A stretch of 64,000 nt of DNA from Desulfosarcina ovata subsp. ovata (GCF_009689005.1 NZ_AP021879.1:744001-808000); one strand, 5' to 3'; shown: positions 7,986-18,120, counted from the first letter of the stretch. Notes: generated from the sequence alone by a model not told the origin. Program-made: numbers and translations.

Positions 7986-9320
7986 ATGAAAGAATTCAAC
8001 AATGCAGACCAGATCAAAGATCCCGGCAGAGCAGGCACCCTGAAAGCCAGATTTGCCGCCTTGCATCCGGACACCAAAAGAAAGGCCGCCACCGGCGTCA
8101 TCATTGCCGGACTGATGAGCCTGTTTGTCGTCGGCTACTACCTTAAGCGGCAGGAACCGGTTGAGGAAAGCGCCGAAGCGCCCGTCGAAGAGGTCCGCAT
8201 GGATCAAAACGTGCTCGAAAAGTCCCTTTATGCCAAGACCGAAAAGCTTCTGGTGGCCCAGAAGAAAGAGACCGAAGCGCTGAAAAAGGCCATCAAGGCC
8301 ATCCGGTATACCCTTGAGCAAAACCCCCAGATTGTCCAGGTACCGGTCCCGGAAAAAGAGGTCCCCAAAGAGCCGACGCCCAAAGAAAACGACATTGCCA
8401 TACCCGAACCGCCGCCCATGGAAAACAAGGCCGCCGGCGATGGGGTCCCGAAAAATCTTTTTAACACCATTGCCCCGCCTGTGCCCCGGGATGCCGGTGC
8501 GGCCCGGTTTGTCGGGGGCATCGAGATGATTCAGGTCGATCTGGCCCGGCCGGATGAGAAGACGACGGCTGGCAATAAAAAAAAACAGATCTATTTGCCC
8601 CCTTCTTTCATGGCGGCGACGCTGCTTTCGGGAGTGGCCGCGCCCACGACCAACGCCGCCAAGGCCAATCCCCTGCCGCTTCTATTCCGGGTAAAGGACC
8701 TGGCCGTGCTTCCCAATAAGGTCAAGGCCAACCTGAAAGGGTGTTTCGTCATCGGATCGGGCATCGGCAACCTGGCCGACGAGCGGGTCCACATCCGACT
8801 GACCACCTTGTCGTGCGTGGCCAAAAACGGCGACGCGGTCATCGATCAGGAGGTCAAAGGCTTTGTGGTGGACGAGGACGGCAAAGTGGGGCTCAAGGGC
8901 CGGGTGGTGGCCAAGATGGGGGTCCATATCGCCCGCACGGCCCTGGCCGGGTTTATCGGCGGCATGGGAGAGGCCCTGGGCGATTCGACTCGGACAAACA
9001 CCCTCAGCGCCCTGGGACAAACCCAGTCCACGTTTACCAGCACGGATGCGGAAAACATCGCCAAAGCCGGCCTCGGAGAAGGCATATCGTCGGCCACCAA
9101 AGAACTGCAGAAATTTTACCTGCAACTGGCCGAACAGACCCTGCCGGTCATCGAGATCGGCTCCACCAAGGATGTGACCCTAGTCGTCAGCGAAGGCGCC
9201 GGCCTTAACATCATGGAAAAAGGACAAAACGATGCTGCCAAAAATGACGATGCCCCTGTGCATCCTTTTGCTGGGCTGCCTTTTATGCGCATGCCAATCG
9301 GTGTTCAACCCGTACGATGA
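7986..9320 (+). CDS. traB: Conjugal transfer protein TraB (VirB10-like)
   Basis: 444 residues with the VirB10/TraB plan: cytoplasmic N-terminus, one transmembrane helix (about 36-51, ATGVIIAGLMSLFVVGYYL), a coiled-coil segment (about 75-105, KTEKLLVAQKKETEALKKAIKAI), a Pro-rich periplasmic spacer, and the TraB beta-barrel domain with LPPSFMAATLLSGVAAPT, LKGCFVIGSGIGNLADERV and the Gly-rich GFIGGMGEALGDS antenna region. TraB spans from the inner membrane to the outer-membrane channel and senses TraD/TraC activity. GAGGCAATT precedes the ATG. The last 89 bases are shared with traV in another frame, a longer overlap than usual. Confidence 0.9.
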   Translation: MKEFNNADQIKDPGRAGTLKARFAALHPDTKRKAATGVIIAGLMSLFVVGYYLKRQEPVEESAEAPVEEVRMDQNVLEKSLYAKTEKLLVAQKKETEALKKAIKAIRYTLEQNPQIVQVPVPEKEVPKEPTPKENDIAIPEPPPMENKAAGDGVPKNLFNTIAPPVPRDAGAARFVGGIEMIQVDLARPDEKTTAGNKKKQIYLPPSFMAATLLSGVAAPTTNAAKANPLPLLFRVKDLAVLPNKVKANLKGCFVIGSGIGNLADERVHIRLTTLSCVAKNGDAVIDQEVKGFVVDEDGKVGLKGRVVAKMGVHIARTALAGFIGGMGEALGDSTRTNTLSALGQTQSTFTSTDAENIAKAGLGEGISSATKELQKFYLQLAEQTLPVIEIGSTKDVTLVVSEGAGLNIMEKGQNDAAKNDDAPVHPFAGLPFMRMPIGVQPVR

Positions 9321-9708
9321 CGCGTTTCAATGCCCTGACGTGGATGAAGGCACCTGCACCGGCATACCCGATGCCTATCGCCGGAGTCTCGATGAAAACC
9401 CGCCGGCGGATCTCCCATGCGATGACTGCACGGCTGCCGTGGAAAATGACATGCCGGACGAATCCGGGCAGGCAACGCCCGCCGATGCCAGGCGCATCTA
9501 TCTGCAAAAACGATTCGAAAAGCTCCGCGCCCTGATCGCAGACGACCACCCGCCCATTGTGGTGCCTCCGGAAGTGGTCAGGGTCCTGGTGCTGTCCTAT
9601 ACGGGCAACGAAAACGAGATGTTCGGATTCCGGTACATCTACTTTTTCGCAACCGAGCCTGCCTGGCTGTTGTCCACCACCATTGAAGAGAATCCGGGAG
9701 ACGATTGA
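9232..9708 (+). CDS. traV: Conjugal transfer lipoprotein TraV
   Basis: 158 residues with a lipoprotein signal peptide (PLCILLLGCLLCAC; lipobox L-L-C-A-C, lipidation at the Cys near residue 19-21), followed by a Cys-rich mature part (CPDVDEGTC, CDDC) and a C-terminal segment PPEVVRVLVLSYTGNEN, which is typical of TraV. TraV is the VirB7-like outer-membrane lipoprotein that anchors the TraB/TraK ring. The start ATG has AAAAGGAC upstream and lies 89 bases inside traB. The stop overlaps the traC start (ATTGATG). Cysteine richness suggests disulfide bonds with TraK or TraN. Confidence 0.85.
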   Translation: MLPKMTMPLCILLLGCLLCACQSVFNPYDDAFQCPDVDEGTCTGIPDAYRRSLDENPPADLPCDDCTAAVENDMPDESGQATPADARRIYLQKRFEKLRALIADDHPPIVVPPEVVRVLVLSYTGNENEMFGFRYIYFFATEPAWLLSTTIEENPGDD

Positions 9709-12227
9709 TGGGATTGAGAAAAATGATATTCGGCACCCACGGCATGACCCATGACGATATTTCCAAGATGACCTTCAGGACGCAGTTTTCCGAGTTTTTG
9801 CCCTACAGGGCCTATGATCCTGAAAGCCGGTGCTACCATAACATGGACGAATCCATCGGTTTCCTATGGGAATGCGTGCCCCTGGTGCACGCCGATGACC
9901 AGATCTTCGATATCCTTAGCGGCCTGCTGAACTCGGTGTTTCCCGAAGGCACGGTCCTGCAGTTCATCCTGTACGCCGACCCACATATCAAGCCGGCCAT
10001 GGATGAATACCGGCGCATCAAGATCAGGAGCAACGAATTGTCGGAAAAGACCACCGGCAACACCGCGGACTTTTTCATATCCGGATCCAAGGGGGTCGAT
10101 AAGCTGCGGGGAACTCCGGTAAGAAACTTCAGGCTGTTCGTGGCGCTGAAGCTTCCCAAAGATAAAAAGGACAGGATTAACTACCTGGACATCAGAGACA
10201 GCGTCCATGAAACCTTGAAGGGCATCTACCTGTCCCCCCGGCTGATCGCACCGGACGTGCTCATATCCATGCTTTCCAAGGTGTTCAACGGCACCGCACA
10301 CGAAACCCGCGGCTATGACACCAACCGCGAGATCAACAGGCAGATCATCCTGAGCGAAACGCCGGTCAGGTCCAAATGGGACCGGATTCTTCTGGGCGAC
10401 AAACACCTGCGCTGCATGACCGTAAAAAAGATGGTGGACCAGGTGGACGATCTGACCTTCAATTATCTGACCGGAGATATCTGGGGCGTTCAAGGGGACA
10501 ACAACCAGATCAACGTGCCGTACCTGTTCACCGTCAATGTCATCTTCTCCCCCCTGGCCGCCAAGCTGCACGCCAAGTGCAATTTCGTGCTCCAGCAGCA
10601 GGGCGTGGGCAGTTTCGCGCCCTCCCTGCAGCGCAAAAAGGACGAATACATGTGGGCCACGGGCCAGATCGAGCAGGGGGTCAGCTTCGTTCGCATCATG
10701 CCCATGCTCTGGCATTTTGCCGATTCGGAGCAGCAATCCCGGGAGGCGGCCGCCCGGGTCAAACGCATCTGGCAGTCCCGGGGGTTCGTGATCCAGGAAG
10801 ACCGCGGAATTTTGAAAATCATGTGGCTGGCCGCCTTGCCCTTTGGCCTGTACACCCATGACCGGGCGGTGGACTATATCGACCGGGATTTTATCTGCCA
10901 GCCCAAGGTGGCCGCCCGGTGCCTGCCCATCCAGGCGGACTTCAGCGGGGGCTGTGCGCCGTACAATCTGTTTGTGGGCCGCAAGGGCCAGTTGATCAGT
11001 TTTGACCTGTTCGCGCCGGTTTCCGAGAATTTCAACGCCCTGATTACCGCCACCAGCGGTTCCGGAAAAAGCTTTCTGACCAATTCGATCTGTTACAACT
11101 ACTACACGGCCGGTTCGCTGATCCGGATCGTCGATATCGGCGGCAGCTATAAAAAGCTGTGCAACATCGTCGGCGGCAAGTTCGTCAACTTTTCCAAGCA
11201 GTCCGACATCCGGCTCAACCCCTTTACCAACATCATCGATATCGACGAGAGCATCCAGGCGGTCAGCGCCATCATCGCCCAGATGATCTATTCCACCAGC
11301 CGGCAGGTGCCCACCGAGACCGAGATCACCCTGATTAAAAACGCCGCCTTGAATTCTTTCCACGAACACGGCAACGACGCCGATATCGACCGGGTATACG
11401 AGTACCTGAAAGAGCCCTCCAAAACATCCGAAGAGCTGCTGGATCTCGAGTGCGGCGAGGACAACTCCTGCATCAAGGATATCAAGACCCTGTCGGCCCA
11501 GCTGGCCTTTAACCTGAGAAATTTTACCTCCCTGGGCAATCTGGGGGTATGGTTCAACGGACCGGCCAACCTGGATATCGCCCATGACGATTTCGTGGTG
11601 CTGGAACTCGAGGAGCTCAAATCCCAGACGGAGCTGTTCAACGTGGTGACCCTCCAGCTCCTGAACTATGTCACCGAAAACCTCTACCTTTCCGACCGGT
11701 CCCAGCGGCGGCTGGTGATATTCGACGAGGCCTGGCAGTTTTTCTCCGGAAACGGCAGCAATACCGGCGAGACCAGCCTTCTGGCCCGGATCATCGTGGA
11801 AGGCTACCGGCGCGCCAGAAAATATGGCGGCAGTTTCATCACCATCACCCAGTCGCTGCTGGACCTTGCCATGTTCGGCGACGTGGGCCAGGTGATCCTG
11901 TCCAACTCGGCCTATAAATTCCTGCTGCAGTCGGCGGATTTTGAAAAGGCGCGGTCGAAAAAGCTCATCGACTATTCCGACTTCGTCATGAAACTGCTCA
12001 AAAGCATCCGCAGTCCCAAACCCAGGTACTCGGAGATCTTTATCGACAGCCCGGTGGGCATGGGCATTGCCCGGCTGCTGGTGGACCCGTTCTCCTATTA
12101 TCTGTACACCTCAGCGGCGGAAGAAAACGCGATGATTGAAAAGCTGGTCCAAAAGGGGCTTTCCTATCCGGAGGCATTCGGGAAAATGATGGCCCTGGAA
12201 AAGGATGCCGACACAAGCGGGTTTTGA
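9708..12227 (+). CDS. traC: Type IV secretion ATPase TraC (VirB4 family)
   Basis: 839 residues, near the usual TraC length (about 875). The N-terminal TraC/VirB4 domain (about 1-400) begins with SKMTFRTQFSEFLPYRAYD. The ATPase part has Walker A TATSGSGKSF (about 447-456) and Walker B RLVIFDEAWQF (about 667-677), then SNSAYKFLLQS and the conserved C-terminal motif region. It hydrolyses ATP to energise pilus assembly at the inner-membrane base. The ATG at 9708 overlaps the traV stop; a TTG one codon earlier is not needed. A long open frame on the opposite strand (9864-11585) is only a GC-driven shadow. Confidence 0.93.
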   Translation: MGLRKMIFGTHGMTHDDISKMTFRTQFSEFLPYRAYDPESRCYHNMDESIGFLWECVPLVHADDQIFDILSGLLNSVFPEGTVLQFILYADPHIKPAMDEYRRIKIRSNELSEKTTGNTADFFISGSKGVDKLRGTPVRNFRLFVALKLPKDKKDRINYLDIRDSVHETLKGIYLSPRLIAPDVLISMLSKVFNGTAHETRGYDTNREINRQIILSETPVRSKWDRILLGDKHLRCMTVKKMVDQVDDLTFNYLTGDIWGVQGDNNQINVPYLFTVNVIFSPLAAKLHAKCNFVLQQQGVGSFAPSLQRKKDEYMWATGQIEQGVSFVRIMPMLWHFADSEQQSREAAARVKRIWQSRGFVIQEDRGILKIMWLAALPFGLYTHDRAVDYIDRDFICQPKVAARCLPIQADFSGGCAPYNLFVGRKGQLISFDLFAPVSENFNALITATSGSGKSFLTNSICYNYYTAGSLIRIVDIGGSYKKLCNIVGGKFVNFSKQSDIRLNPFTNIIDIDESIQAVSAIIAQMIYSTSRQVPTETEITLIKNAALNSFHEHGNDADIDRVYEYLKEPSKTSEELLDLECGEDNSCIKDIKTLSAQLAFNLRNFTSLGNLGVWFNGPANLDIAHDDFVVLELEELKSQTELFNVVTLQLLNYVTENLYLSDRSQRRLVIFDEAWQFFSGNGSNTGETSLLARIIVEGYRRARKYGGSFITITQSLLDLAMFGDVGQVILSNSAYKFLLQSADFEKARSKKLIDYSDFVMKLLKSIRSPKPRYSEIFIDSPVGMGIARLLVDPFSYYLYTSAAEENAMIEKLVQKGLSYPEAFGKMMALEKDADTSGF

Positions 12228-12273
12228 CTTTTGCGCAAAACAGTCCGGAGCAAAACAACGAAAGGCTTTGAAC

Positions 12274-13749
12274 ATGAAACCCATTATACTTCGCATGGCG
12301 GCCTGCATGTCGCTCCTGCTGACAGCGCCCCCGTCCTTTGCCGGATGGATCGATGACTGGATGCAGCAAAAATCGGTATCCGGCCCCAACCACTTCGAGA
12401 CCCAGAAACGCGGGTTTACCTCCTTCGGCAACTTTTCGGCCCGCTGGCAGACCGGAAACGATTATCTGGTCACCGTCAACAAGCCGCAGTTCAAGGCCGG
12501 ATGCGGCGGGATCGACTTGTTTCTGGGCGGCATGGACCTGATGCAGTTCGATTACCTGGTGGATAAACTCCAGCGCACCATGGGATCGGCGTCCGCGGCA
12601 TTCGCTTTTGACATCGCCATGAGCGTATTGTCCGAAAAAGTGGCCACCAGCATGAAATCCATCATGGCCATCGTGGATCGGCTCAACCAGCTTCAGTTCG
12701 ATGACTGCAAGGCCGGCCAGGCCATTGCCGCAACCCTGGTGGATGCCGCCAACCCGAAGATCGAGGCCAAGGACAAAACGCAGGCCATGACCGAGTTCGC
12801 CCAGCAGTCCGGGGTATCCAGCCTCTGGCAGGAGCTGAAAAACTTCGGCCGGGAAAGCTCGGTGCAAGACACCGCCATCGCTTCCGGTGTGGGAGACATA
12901 TCCCAGCTTGTCACGGGCTGTCCCCTGGCATTGAGACAGATCTTTTTCACCCAGGGATATGTCCTGTCCCATCTGGGGGCACGGCGGGGGTATGTTGCCG
13001 CCTATATCGACCTGGTGCGCGGCCTGATCGGAGATGTCAAGATCAGCGCCGATGGCATGAGCAGCACCCGGATCGACCGGTGTCCGCAAAACGCACCGGC
13101 CACCATCCTGGACGCCATCGCCGACGGGACCGTCTATCTGCGCGATGAACTGACCGATACCTGCAATCCGGCGGGAGATATCGTTATCGACGGCACCACC
13201 TATCCGAACCTGAAGAACTGGGTGTTCACCACCCTCAGCGCCATCGGCGGCAAGGTGATGGCCAAGCAGCCCTTGACCGCCGATGAGGAGAATTTCCTCA
13301 ACGTTATTCCCTCATCGATCTACAAGGCCATGATCACCGAGATATCCATCGACGGCACCGTCGGCGCGCCGGCGCTGATTGCCTCCAAGTACACCGATTA
13401 CGTGGCCATTCTCTACGCCTATTACATGCTGGGAGATCTGTACAACCTGATGGACAATACCATCATGGTGGCCGATACGGTGAGCCGGGCCAAAAGAGGG
13501 ACCGATTCCGGCGGCGGCCAACGAAATTGCAAGATTGAACTGGCCGAGCCCGTCATGGCGGACCTGAAAGAGATGAAAAAGGACCTGGTGCCCTTCATGC
13601 ACGGCGTCTACAACGTGTACCAGACCAAGCTGGAAGAGTTGAACAACACCATCAATTTCGCCCAGGCCATCCGGGACCGGGACGAAACCTTCAAGCAGAT
13701 GCTGTCGCAGCGGGTGGGCCAGGCGGCCATGCTGCATATGCTCGATTAG
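12274..13749 (+). CDS. traH: Conjugal transfer pilus assembly protein TraH
   Basis: 491 residues with a clear signal peptide (MKPIILRMAACMSLLLTAP to SFAG). The mature part matches TraH: a Gly-rich GCGGIDLFLGGMDLMQFDYL, the QRTMGSASAAFAFDIAMSVLS segment, ALRQ, and a C-terminal coiled region (DLKEMKKDLVPFMHGVYNVYQTK split by charged residues). TraH is a periplasmic/outer-membrane protein required for pilus assembly, working with TraF, TraU, TraW and TrbC. The start was set at the ATG preceding the signal peptide (12274), not at the longer frame inside the end of traC. In F it follows traF; here it stands between traC and traG. Confidence 0.9.
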   Translation: MKPIILRMAACMSLLLTAPPSFAGWIDDWMQQKSVSGPNHFETQKRGFTSFGNFSARWQTGNDYLVTVNKPQFKAGCGGIDLFLGGMDLMQFDYLVDKLQRTMGSASAAFAFDIAMSVLSEKVATSMKSIMAIVDRLNQLQFDDCKAGQAIAATLVDAANPKIEAKDKTQAMTEFAQQSGVSSLWQELKNFGRESSVQDTAIASGVGDISQLVTGCPLALRQIFFTQGYVLSHLGARRGYVAAYIDLVRGLIGDVKISADGMSSTRIDRCPQNAPATILDAIADGTVYLRDELTDTCNPAGDIVIDGTTYPNLKNWVFTTLSAIGGKVMAKQPLTADEENFLNVIPSSIYKAMITEISIDGTVGAPALIASKYTDYVAILYAYYMLGDLYNLMDNTIMVADTVSRAKRGTDSGGGQRNCKIELAEPVMADLKEMKKDLVPFMHGVYNVYQTKLEELNNTINFAQAIRDRDETFKQMLSQRVGQAAMLHMLD

Positions 13750-13762
13750 GAACCATGCGTCG

Positions 13763-16700
13763 ATGAGAAGAATAGTCTATATCATCCTGTTTGCCGTAAT
13801 CCCTTCCGGCGCCTTTGCCGCGGTGCCGGCCAGCCTGCAGGTCATCACCGTCCAGGGCGGATTCGATGTCTATGCCCATACCTTCAGGCGGCTGGCCCTG
13901 ATCATGAGCGATGCCGGCTACAACAATCTGTTTTTCACCTTTATCGTGATCGGCATCTTCATCGCCGGCTGTATTGTCATCAGCCGGTCGGTGTTTGAGG
14001 GCCGCGCCCGGGCGACCTCCTGGGTGTCGTGGATCGGCACCATCATATTCGGACTGATCATCTTCAAGACCTTTATCGAGCCAAGATCCGATTTGGTCAT
14101 CTTCGATGAAACCAACAATCAGTCCATTACCATCGGCGGCGTGCCCGACGGGGTCATCTTTATCGCCGGCCTTGCCAAAAAGATCGAAAACGGCCTGATC
14201 CACATCATCGAAACCAGCGGCAGTCCCGATTCGTTCATCGACAACCCCGGCGGCGTCACTTTCAACATCTTTGCCAAGGCATTTGCCCAAGGGGTGGACA
14301 TGTCCGGCACCGGCACCACCGGAAGCTACCTGAACACCAATTTGAGAAATTATGTAAACGACTGTCTTTTTTTCGAGATATCCCGGCCTGGCACCACCCT
14401 CACCCTGGATCAGATTAACGTGAACACCGATTTCATCCCCATCTTCTCCCAGGCCTCCAACCCGGCCGTGTTTACGATTTACAGGGACAATGCCAACCCC
14501 ACCGGGGCAACCAGCTCCTGTTTTTCCGCCTGGTCGCAGATCCAGGCGGAACTGGCCGCCATGACCGATGTTAGCACCGCCAACCAGAAGTACTGGACCG
14601 AGCGGTGTCTTCGGGCCGGCTATAATCACAATGTTACCGGTGCCGCGGGTCCGGACATGGTGACCCTGTGCCGGACCAAAGCGGCCGACCTGCTATCCAA
14701 CGCCAGGATGTTGGGCGTGGTCGTCACCTCATCCCAATTGATGCGACAGCATTTAATGGCCAGCGAACTGTACGGTGCCCTTCAGGAGGCCAACCCGGAC
14801 AACGCCATCAAGGTCACCAGTTCCATGAATATGGGCAACCGCCTGGTGGGCGCCGGCATCGCCGCCGGAGATTGGATGCCCCACATGCAGGCCATGTTGT
14901 TTGCCATCTTTGTGGGGATCATGCCCTTTTTCCTGATCCTTGCGGCAACACCGTTTTATGCCCGGATGCTTTCCTTTATCATGGGGGCCTTTGTCTTTTT
15001 CATCGCCTGGGGGGTTTGCGATGCCCTGTTGCATGAATTTGCCATGGACAAGGCCATTGATATCATGACCGAGATCAAGGACGGCCAGCTGGGGCTGAAA
15101 TCTTTTTTGCTGTTCCAGTCCGACGCCATGAAGGCCTATGCCTGTTTTGCCCAGTACAAGGTCATGAGCATCATGTTCGCCAGCATATTTGCCGGCGTGT
15201 TGACCCGCATCGGCGGCAGCATGTGGGCACGAACCCTGACATCACCGGGCGGCCAGATGGCAAGTGCCGGCGCCGGTGCCGCCATGGAGGCCATCGATCC
15301 GTCCAAAAGCGCGGGAAGAAAAAGCAACCTTACCGAATCGGTTCCCACCCAGGTGCTGCACAACAGCTATGGGATGGCCAACCAGGCAAGGGCGGCCCTA
15401 TACGGCAAGCAGACCGAATACCGGACAAAGGATGCCGCGGTAAAAGCCTTCGGCGGCCAGATGGCCAATGCCGGCGCTGCCGCCACCCGGATGTCGGCGG
15501 CCAACCTGACCCATCTCAAGGAAAAGGTGTCCCACTCCGACGCCGTCTTGAAATGGGGCAACGCCCACGGCCTCAGCAATGACGACACCATCCAGATGAC
15601 CCAGGACTATATGCAGCATTCGACGGCATCGTCCGCCCTTGCCATGAACAAGATCGCCCAGGGGTACAATATCTCTGCCATGGAAGCGCTCGATTTCGGC
15701 AAGCATGTTCAGGCGGAAACCGGATACGGCAATGCCCTGGGGGTGGAAAAAGCCTTCCGGTCGGCACAGACGGACGGATTTGACGGCACCATGGCCGATT
15801 ATCAGTCCATGCGGGCCGATATCGACAGCCGCAAGGGGTTTTTAACCGCCGAGACCGTTGAAAAAATGGCCGGCAGCTACTTTGGCGGCAACACCAACCG
15901 GCTCCTGCGCCATGAAGCCCAGTACAGCCAGAGCCAGACCGCCGGCATGCTGCACAGCCTGAGACAGCACCGGGTCACACCCCAGGAAGTGGGGGAGGCC
16001 CTGGGAAGGGCCCGTTCCTTTGAAGCCATTGCCAAGCAGGACCATCTGTTTGCCGCGGGCGACAACACCTATTTTCGAACCCAGTCGGCCCAGCTGTACG
16101 ATGCGGCGGCAAAGCATCTCAAACGCACCGCCATGGAGGAGATCGCTTCCGACGGGTATCTTTCCAAGCAAACCCGATCCAATATCAAAGCCATGCTGGC
16201 CACCGACATGGGCAGCGCCCAGCTTCGCGCCCAAGGGGGCCTGGAAACCACCATCCGGGGCGAAAAAGAGGCCAGTCATTTTGGACAGTTTCTGAAAAGT
16301 CAGGGCGTGGATGTGCAAGGCAGGGATATCATCGGCGCCAAGGCCCGGATGAATATGTATCTGGACAACGACGGCAATCTTAAGACCGGCTTTGTGGCCG
16401 TTAACAAAGGAACGGTGATTACCAGCCAGGATTATCGGGAGCACAAAGGCGCCCTGACCAGGGATCAGGCCCGCGACCTGGGGCTTTCCCGGGAAGGGTT
16501 TTATTCCATCAAAAGCTCGGCCAACGGCGAAACCGCTCTGTTCGTTCATGGCGAATCGGGCCGGGCCTTTACTCAATCCAATATGCATGTGGAAAAAGAC
16601 TCCGCCGATGGATACCAGGTGGTCTATAAGGACCCGGACACGGGAAAGACCGGATACGTTCTACTCAGCAAGGGGTCGGAAACCAGAGACGTGGCTTCCC

Positions 16701-17431
16701 ATGTCCGCCATTTGAAAAACGGCGAGACGATGGCCTTTCAAGATGCAAACGGAACCCTGAACCTGGTATCCGGTGAGATCCGGTCCAAAGGGGTCATGCA
16801 GGATATCTCCGGCACACTGGACAATGGCCGTGCCGTGAGCTTTCGGTACAATACGGTCACCGGTGAGATCACCGACAGAGACATCAGCCAGAATGTGAAC
16901 TTCAAGCCCGATGAAGCCTACCGGAATTTGTACGATAAATCCCATGGCAACATGCTTAAATTCTATGACCTGAACGATGAGGCCACCCGGCTGGCATTTG
17001 TCAACAACATGGCCCGAACGGTAGGCAATATTATCGGCGTTGATGAAATAAAAGCTATTGGTGGTAGAGGAGGCCTCGGGGCCTCTATCGGTAAACCCGG
17101 AGGCAAAAAGGGGTTTGGCCTATCCGGCGGAATGGAGCTGTCGCACTCCAACCGCCAGCAAATCAATCAGATCGGCGCATCGTTGCTCCATGCAATCGAG
17201 GAGTCCGAGGATCAATCCGGGTATGTGGATTATGAAAAAGCCGATGCATTGTTGAGAAACGAATGCGATGGCCTTACAAAACGGGGGTATAAGTCCGGCC
17301 GAATCGGTTTGACAAAAAATGCTCACGACGGGCAAGCGGCAAGGGAGCACCATCAGGAAAAATTTGATCAATTAATGGAGCAGATTTTGCCGCAGTCAAC
17401 GAGAAAAAGCGGAAAGCCTGCCGATGCATGA
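13763..17431 (+). CDS. traG: Conjugal transfer protein TraG (mating-pair stabilisation)
   Basis: 1222 residues, longer than F TraG (938). It starts with a signal-like hydrophobic segment and has several transmembrane helices in the N-terminal half (about 45-70, 90-105, 370-395, 405-425, 470-490), typical of TraG. The C-terminal 700 residues are periplasmic or cytoplasmic helical sequence with repeated Ala/Gln/Ser-rich segments and a late beta-rich part (VRHLKNGETMAFQ, DGYQVVYKDPDTGK). TraG is needed for pilus assembly and mating-pair stabilisation and can carry the exclusion-specificity determinant in F and SXT. Its start is 13 bp after traH. It is the last gene of the left transfer block; the small minus-strand gene after it is convergent. 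The long C-terminal expansion has no assigned function. Confidence 0.88.
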   Translation: MRRIVYIILFAVIPSGAFAAVPASLQVITVQGGFDVYAHTFRRLALIMSDAGYNNLFFTFIVIGIFIAGCIVISRSVFEGRARATSWVSWIGTIIFGLIIFKTFIEPRSDLVIFDETNNQSITIGGVPDGVIFIAGLAKKIENGLIHIIETSGSPDSFIDNPGGVTFNIFAKAFAQGVDMSGTGTTGSYLNTNLRNYVNDCLFFEISRPGTTLTLDQINVNTDFIPIFSQASNPAVFTIYRDNANPTGATSSCFSAWSQIQAELAAMTDVSTANQKYWTERCLRAGYNHNVTGAAGPDMVTLCRTKAADLLSNARMLGVVVTSSQLMRQHLMASELYGALQEANPDNAIKVTSSMNMGNRLVGAGIAAGDWMPHMQAMLFAIFVGIMPFFLILAATPFYARMLSFIMGAFVFFIAWGVCDALLHEFAMDKAIDIMTEIKDGQLGLKSFLLFQSDAMKAYACFAQYKVMSIMFASIFAGVLTRIGGSMWARTLTSPGGQMASAGAGAAMEAIDPSKSAGRKSNLTESVPTQVLHNSYGMANQARAALYGKQTEYRTKDAAVKAFGGQMANAGAAATRMSAANLTHLKEKVSHSDAVLKWGNAHGLSNDDTIQMTQDYMQHSTASSALAMNKIAQGYNISAMEALDFGKHVQAETGYGNALGVEKAFRSAQTDGFDGTMADYQSMRADIDSRKGFLTAETVEKMAGSYFGGNTNRLLRHEAQYSQSQTAGMLHSLRQHRVTPQEVGEALGRARSFEAIAKQDHLFAAGDNTYFRTQSAQLYDAAAKHLKRTAMEEIASDGYLSKQTRSNIKAMLATDMGSAQLRAQGGLETTIRGEKEASHFGQFLKSQGVDVQGRDIIGAKARMNMYLDNDGNLKTGFVAVNKGTVITSQDYREHKGALTRDQARDLGLSREGFYSIKSSANGETALFVHGESGRAFTQSNMHVEKDSADGYQVVYKDPDTGKTGYVLLSKGSETRDVASHVRHLKNGETMAFQDANGTLNLVSGEIRSKGVMQDISGTLDNGRAVSFRYNTVTGEITDRDISQNVNFKPDEAYRNLYDKSHGNMLKFYDLNDEATRLAFVNNMARTVGNIIGVDEIKAIGGRGGLGASIGKPGGKKGFGLSGGMELSHSNRQQINQIGASLLHAIEESEDQSGYVDYEKADALLRNECDGLTKRGYKSGRIGLTKNAHDGQAAREHHQEKFDQLMEQILPQSTRKSGKPADA

Positions 17432-17459
17432 ATTGCGTGCTTTAGATGAACCATGCGGG

Positions 17460-17687
17460 TTATTTGTCCAGAGGGCGGCATGGAATTTCTGACGATGGGG
17501 TATCCGATAATCCGGATGCGAAATTCAGCCATTTATGCCCATCTTCGTATGAATCGATCCACGTATTGTCATCCTGATCCGGCCCTTTCTTCTCGGAGGC
17601 CGGTTCGGCATGGCTTTTCTTCTCAATCATAATGAAAACCGCCACGATACAGTAGATGACGATCAAAGTGGTCAGTATCGTTCCCAT
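17460..17687 (-). CDS. Small single-pass membrane protein, unknown function
   Basis: 75 residues with one N-terminal transmembrane helix (about 3-20, TILTTLIVIYCIVAVFIMI) and a polar acidic cytoplasmic or periplasmic tail (SEKKGPDQDDN, YEDGHKW). The ATG has GAGGAT eight bases upstream, and a plausible minus-strand promoter lies just beyond at 17740-17768. It converges with traG, the stops being 28 bp apart. I recognise no family; a surface- or entry-exclusion-type role next to traG would fit the position, but this is only suggested by location. Confidence 0.55.
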   Translation of the reverse strand: MGTILTTLIVIYCIVAVFIMIEKKSHAEPASEKKGPDQDDNTWIDSYEDGHKWLNFASGLSDTPSSEIPCRPLDK

Positions 17688-17739
17688 GTCTTTATATCCT
17701 CTAAACGCCTATCCAGGCTAAGCGCATTAATTTTTTTAA

Positions 17740-17768
17740 AGCATAGCATCATCACTTCGAGTGTTCAA
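17740..17768 (-). promoter_or_regulatory. Possible promoter for the small membrane-protein gene
   Basis: On the minus strand: -35 TTGAAC (17763-17768), 17-bp spacer, -10 TATGCT (17740-17745) with an upstream TG extension. It would start transcription about 40 bases before the gene ending at 17460. Both hexamers match consensus at 4 of 6 positions, so this is tentative. Confidence 0.35.
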
Positions 17769-17800
17769 GACTAACCCATATCATCCACAACCTCCATGAA

Positions 17801-17810
17801 TTGCTATAAT
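17801..17810 (+). promoter_or_regulatory. Possible extended -10 promoter for the BREX operon
   Basis: The 433-bp gap between the small membrane gene and the BREX regulator (17688-18120) is AT-rich and non-coding. It holds an extended -10 element TTGCTATAAT with a perfect TATAAT (17805-17810) but no good -35 box. A second candidate further down has a perfect TTGACA (about 17963-17968) without a convincing -10. Either could start the BREX transcript, leaving a 150-300 base leader. I saw no clear operator palindrome. Confidence 0.35.
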
Positions 17811-18120
17811 TTATTGTTCTGCCTCATTAATATTATGTAAATAGTGGGGAAAACGTTAATATAAATGAAGGGGGCCTGTGATAACACAAAAGAATTTCGA
17901 TGCATTGCCCTGCTAACAACTTTAAATCTCAATATCATCCCAAGAAATCGTCCATAATAGTTTGACATTTAAATCATGTTAAGTCTATTCATTGCCAGTT
18001 TCTACTGGTTACTCTGGCTATGGTTTGTACGCCAGATGTCCCTGACTTTCCAACAATCCGTTGTTATTCGCTATAGGTGTCGCTATCGCTTGAAAGCGTC
18101 CCTTTGCACTTGGAGTGGCT

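Noticed and set aside
9864-11585. 573-codon open frame on the strand opposite traC
   Set aside because: It is antisense to the conserved TraC ATPase, reads as low-quality Gly/Val/Asp-rich sequence with no domain, and arises from the GC-rich third positions of traC.
13691-14629. 312-codon minus-strand frame over the start of traG
   Set aside because: It overlaps the TraG N-terminus and the traH end and shows no domain or ribosome site.
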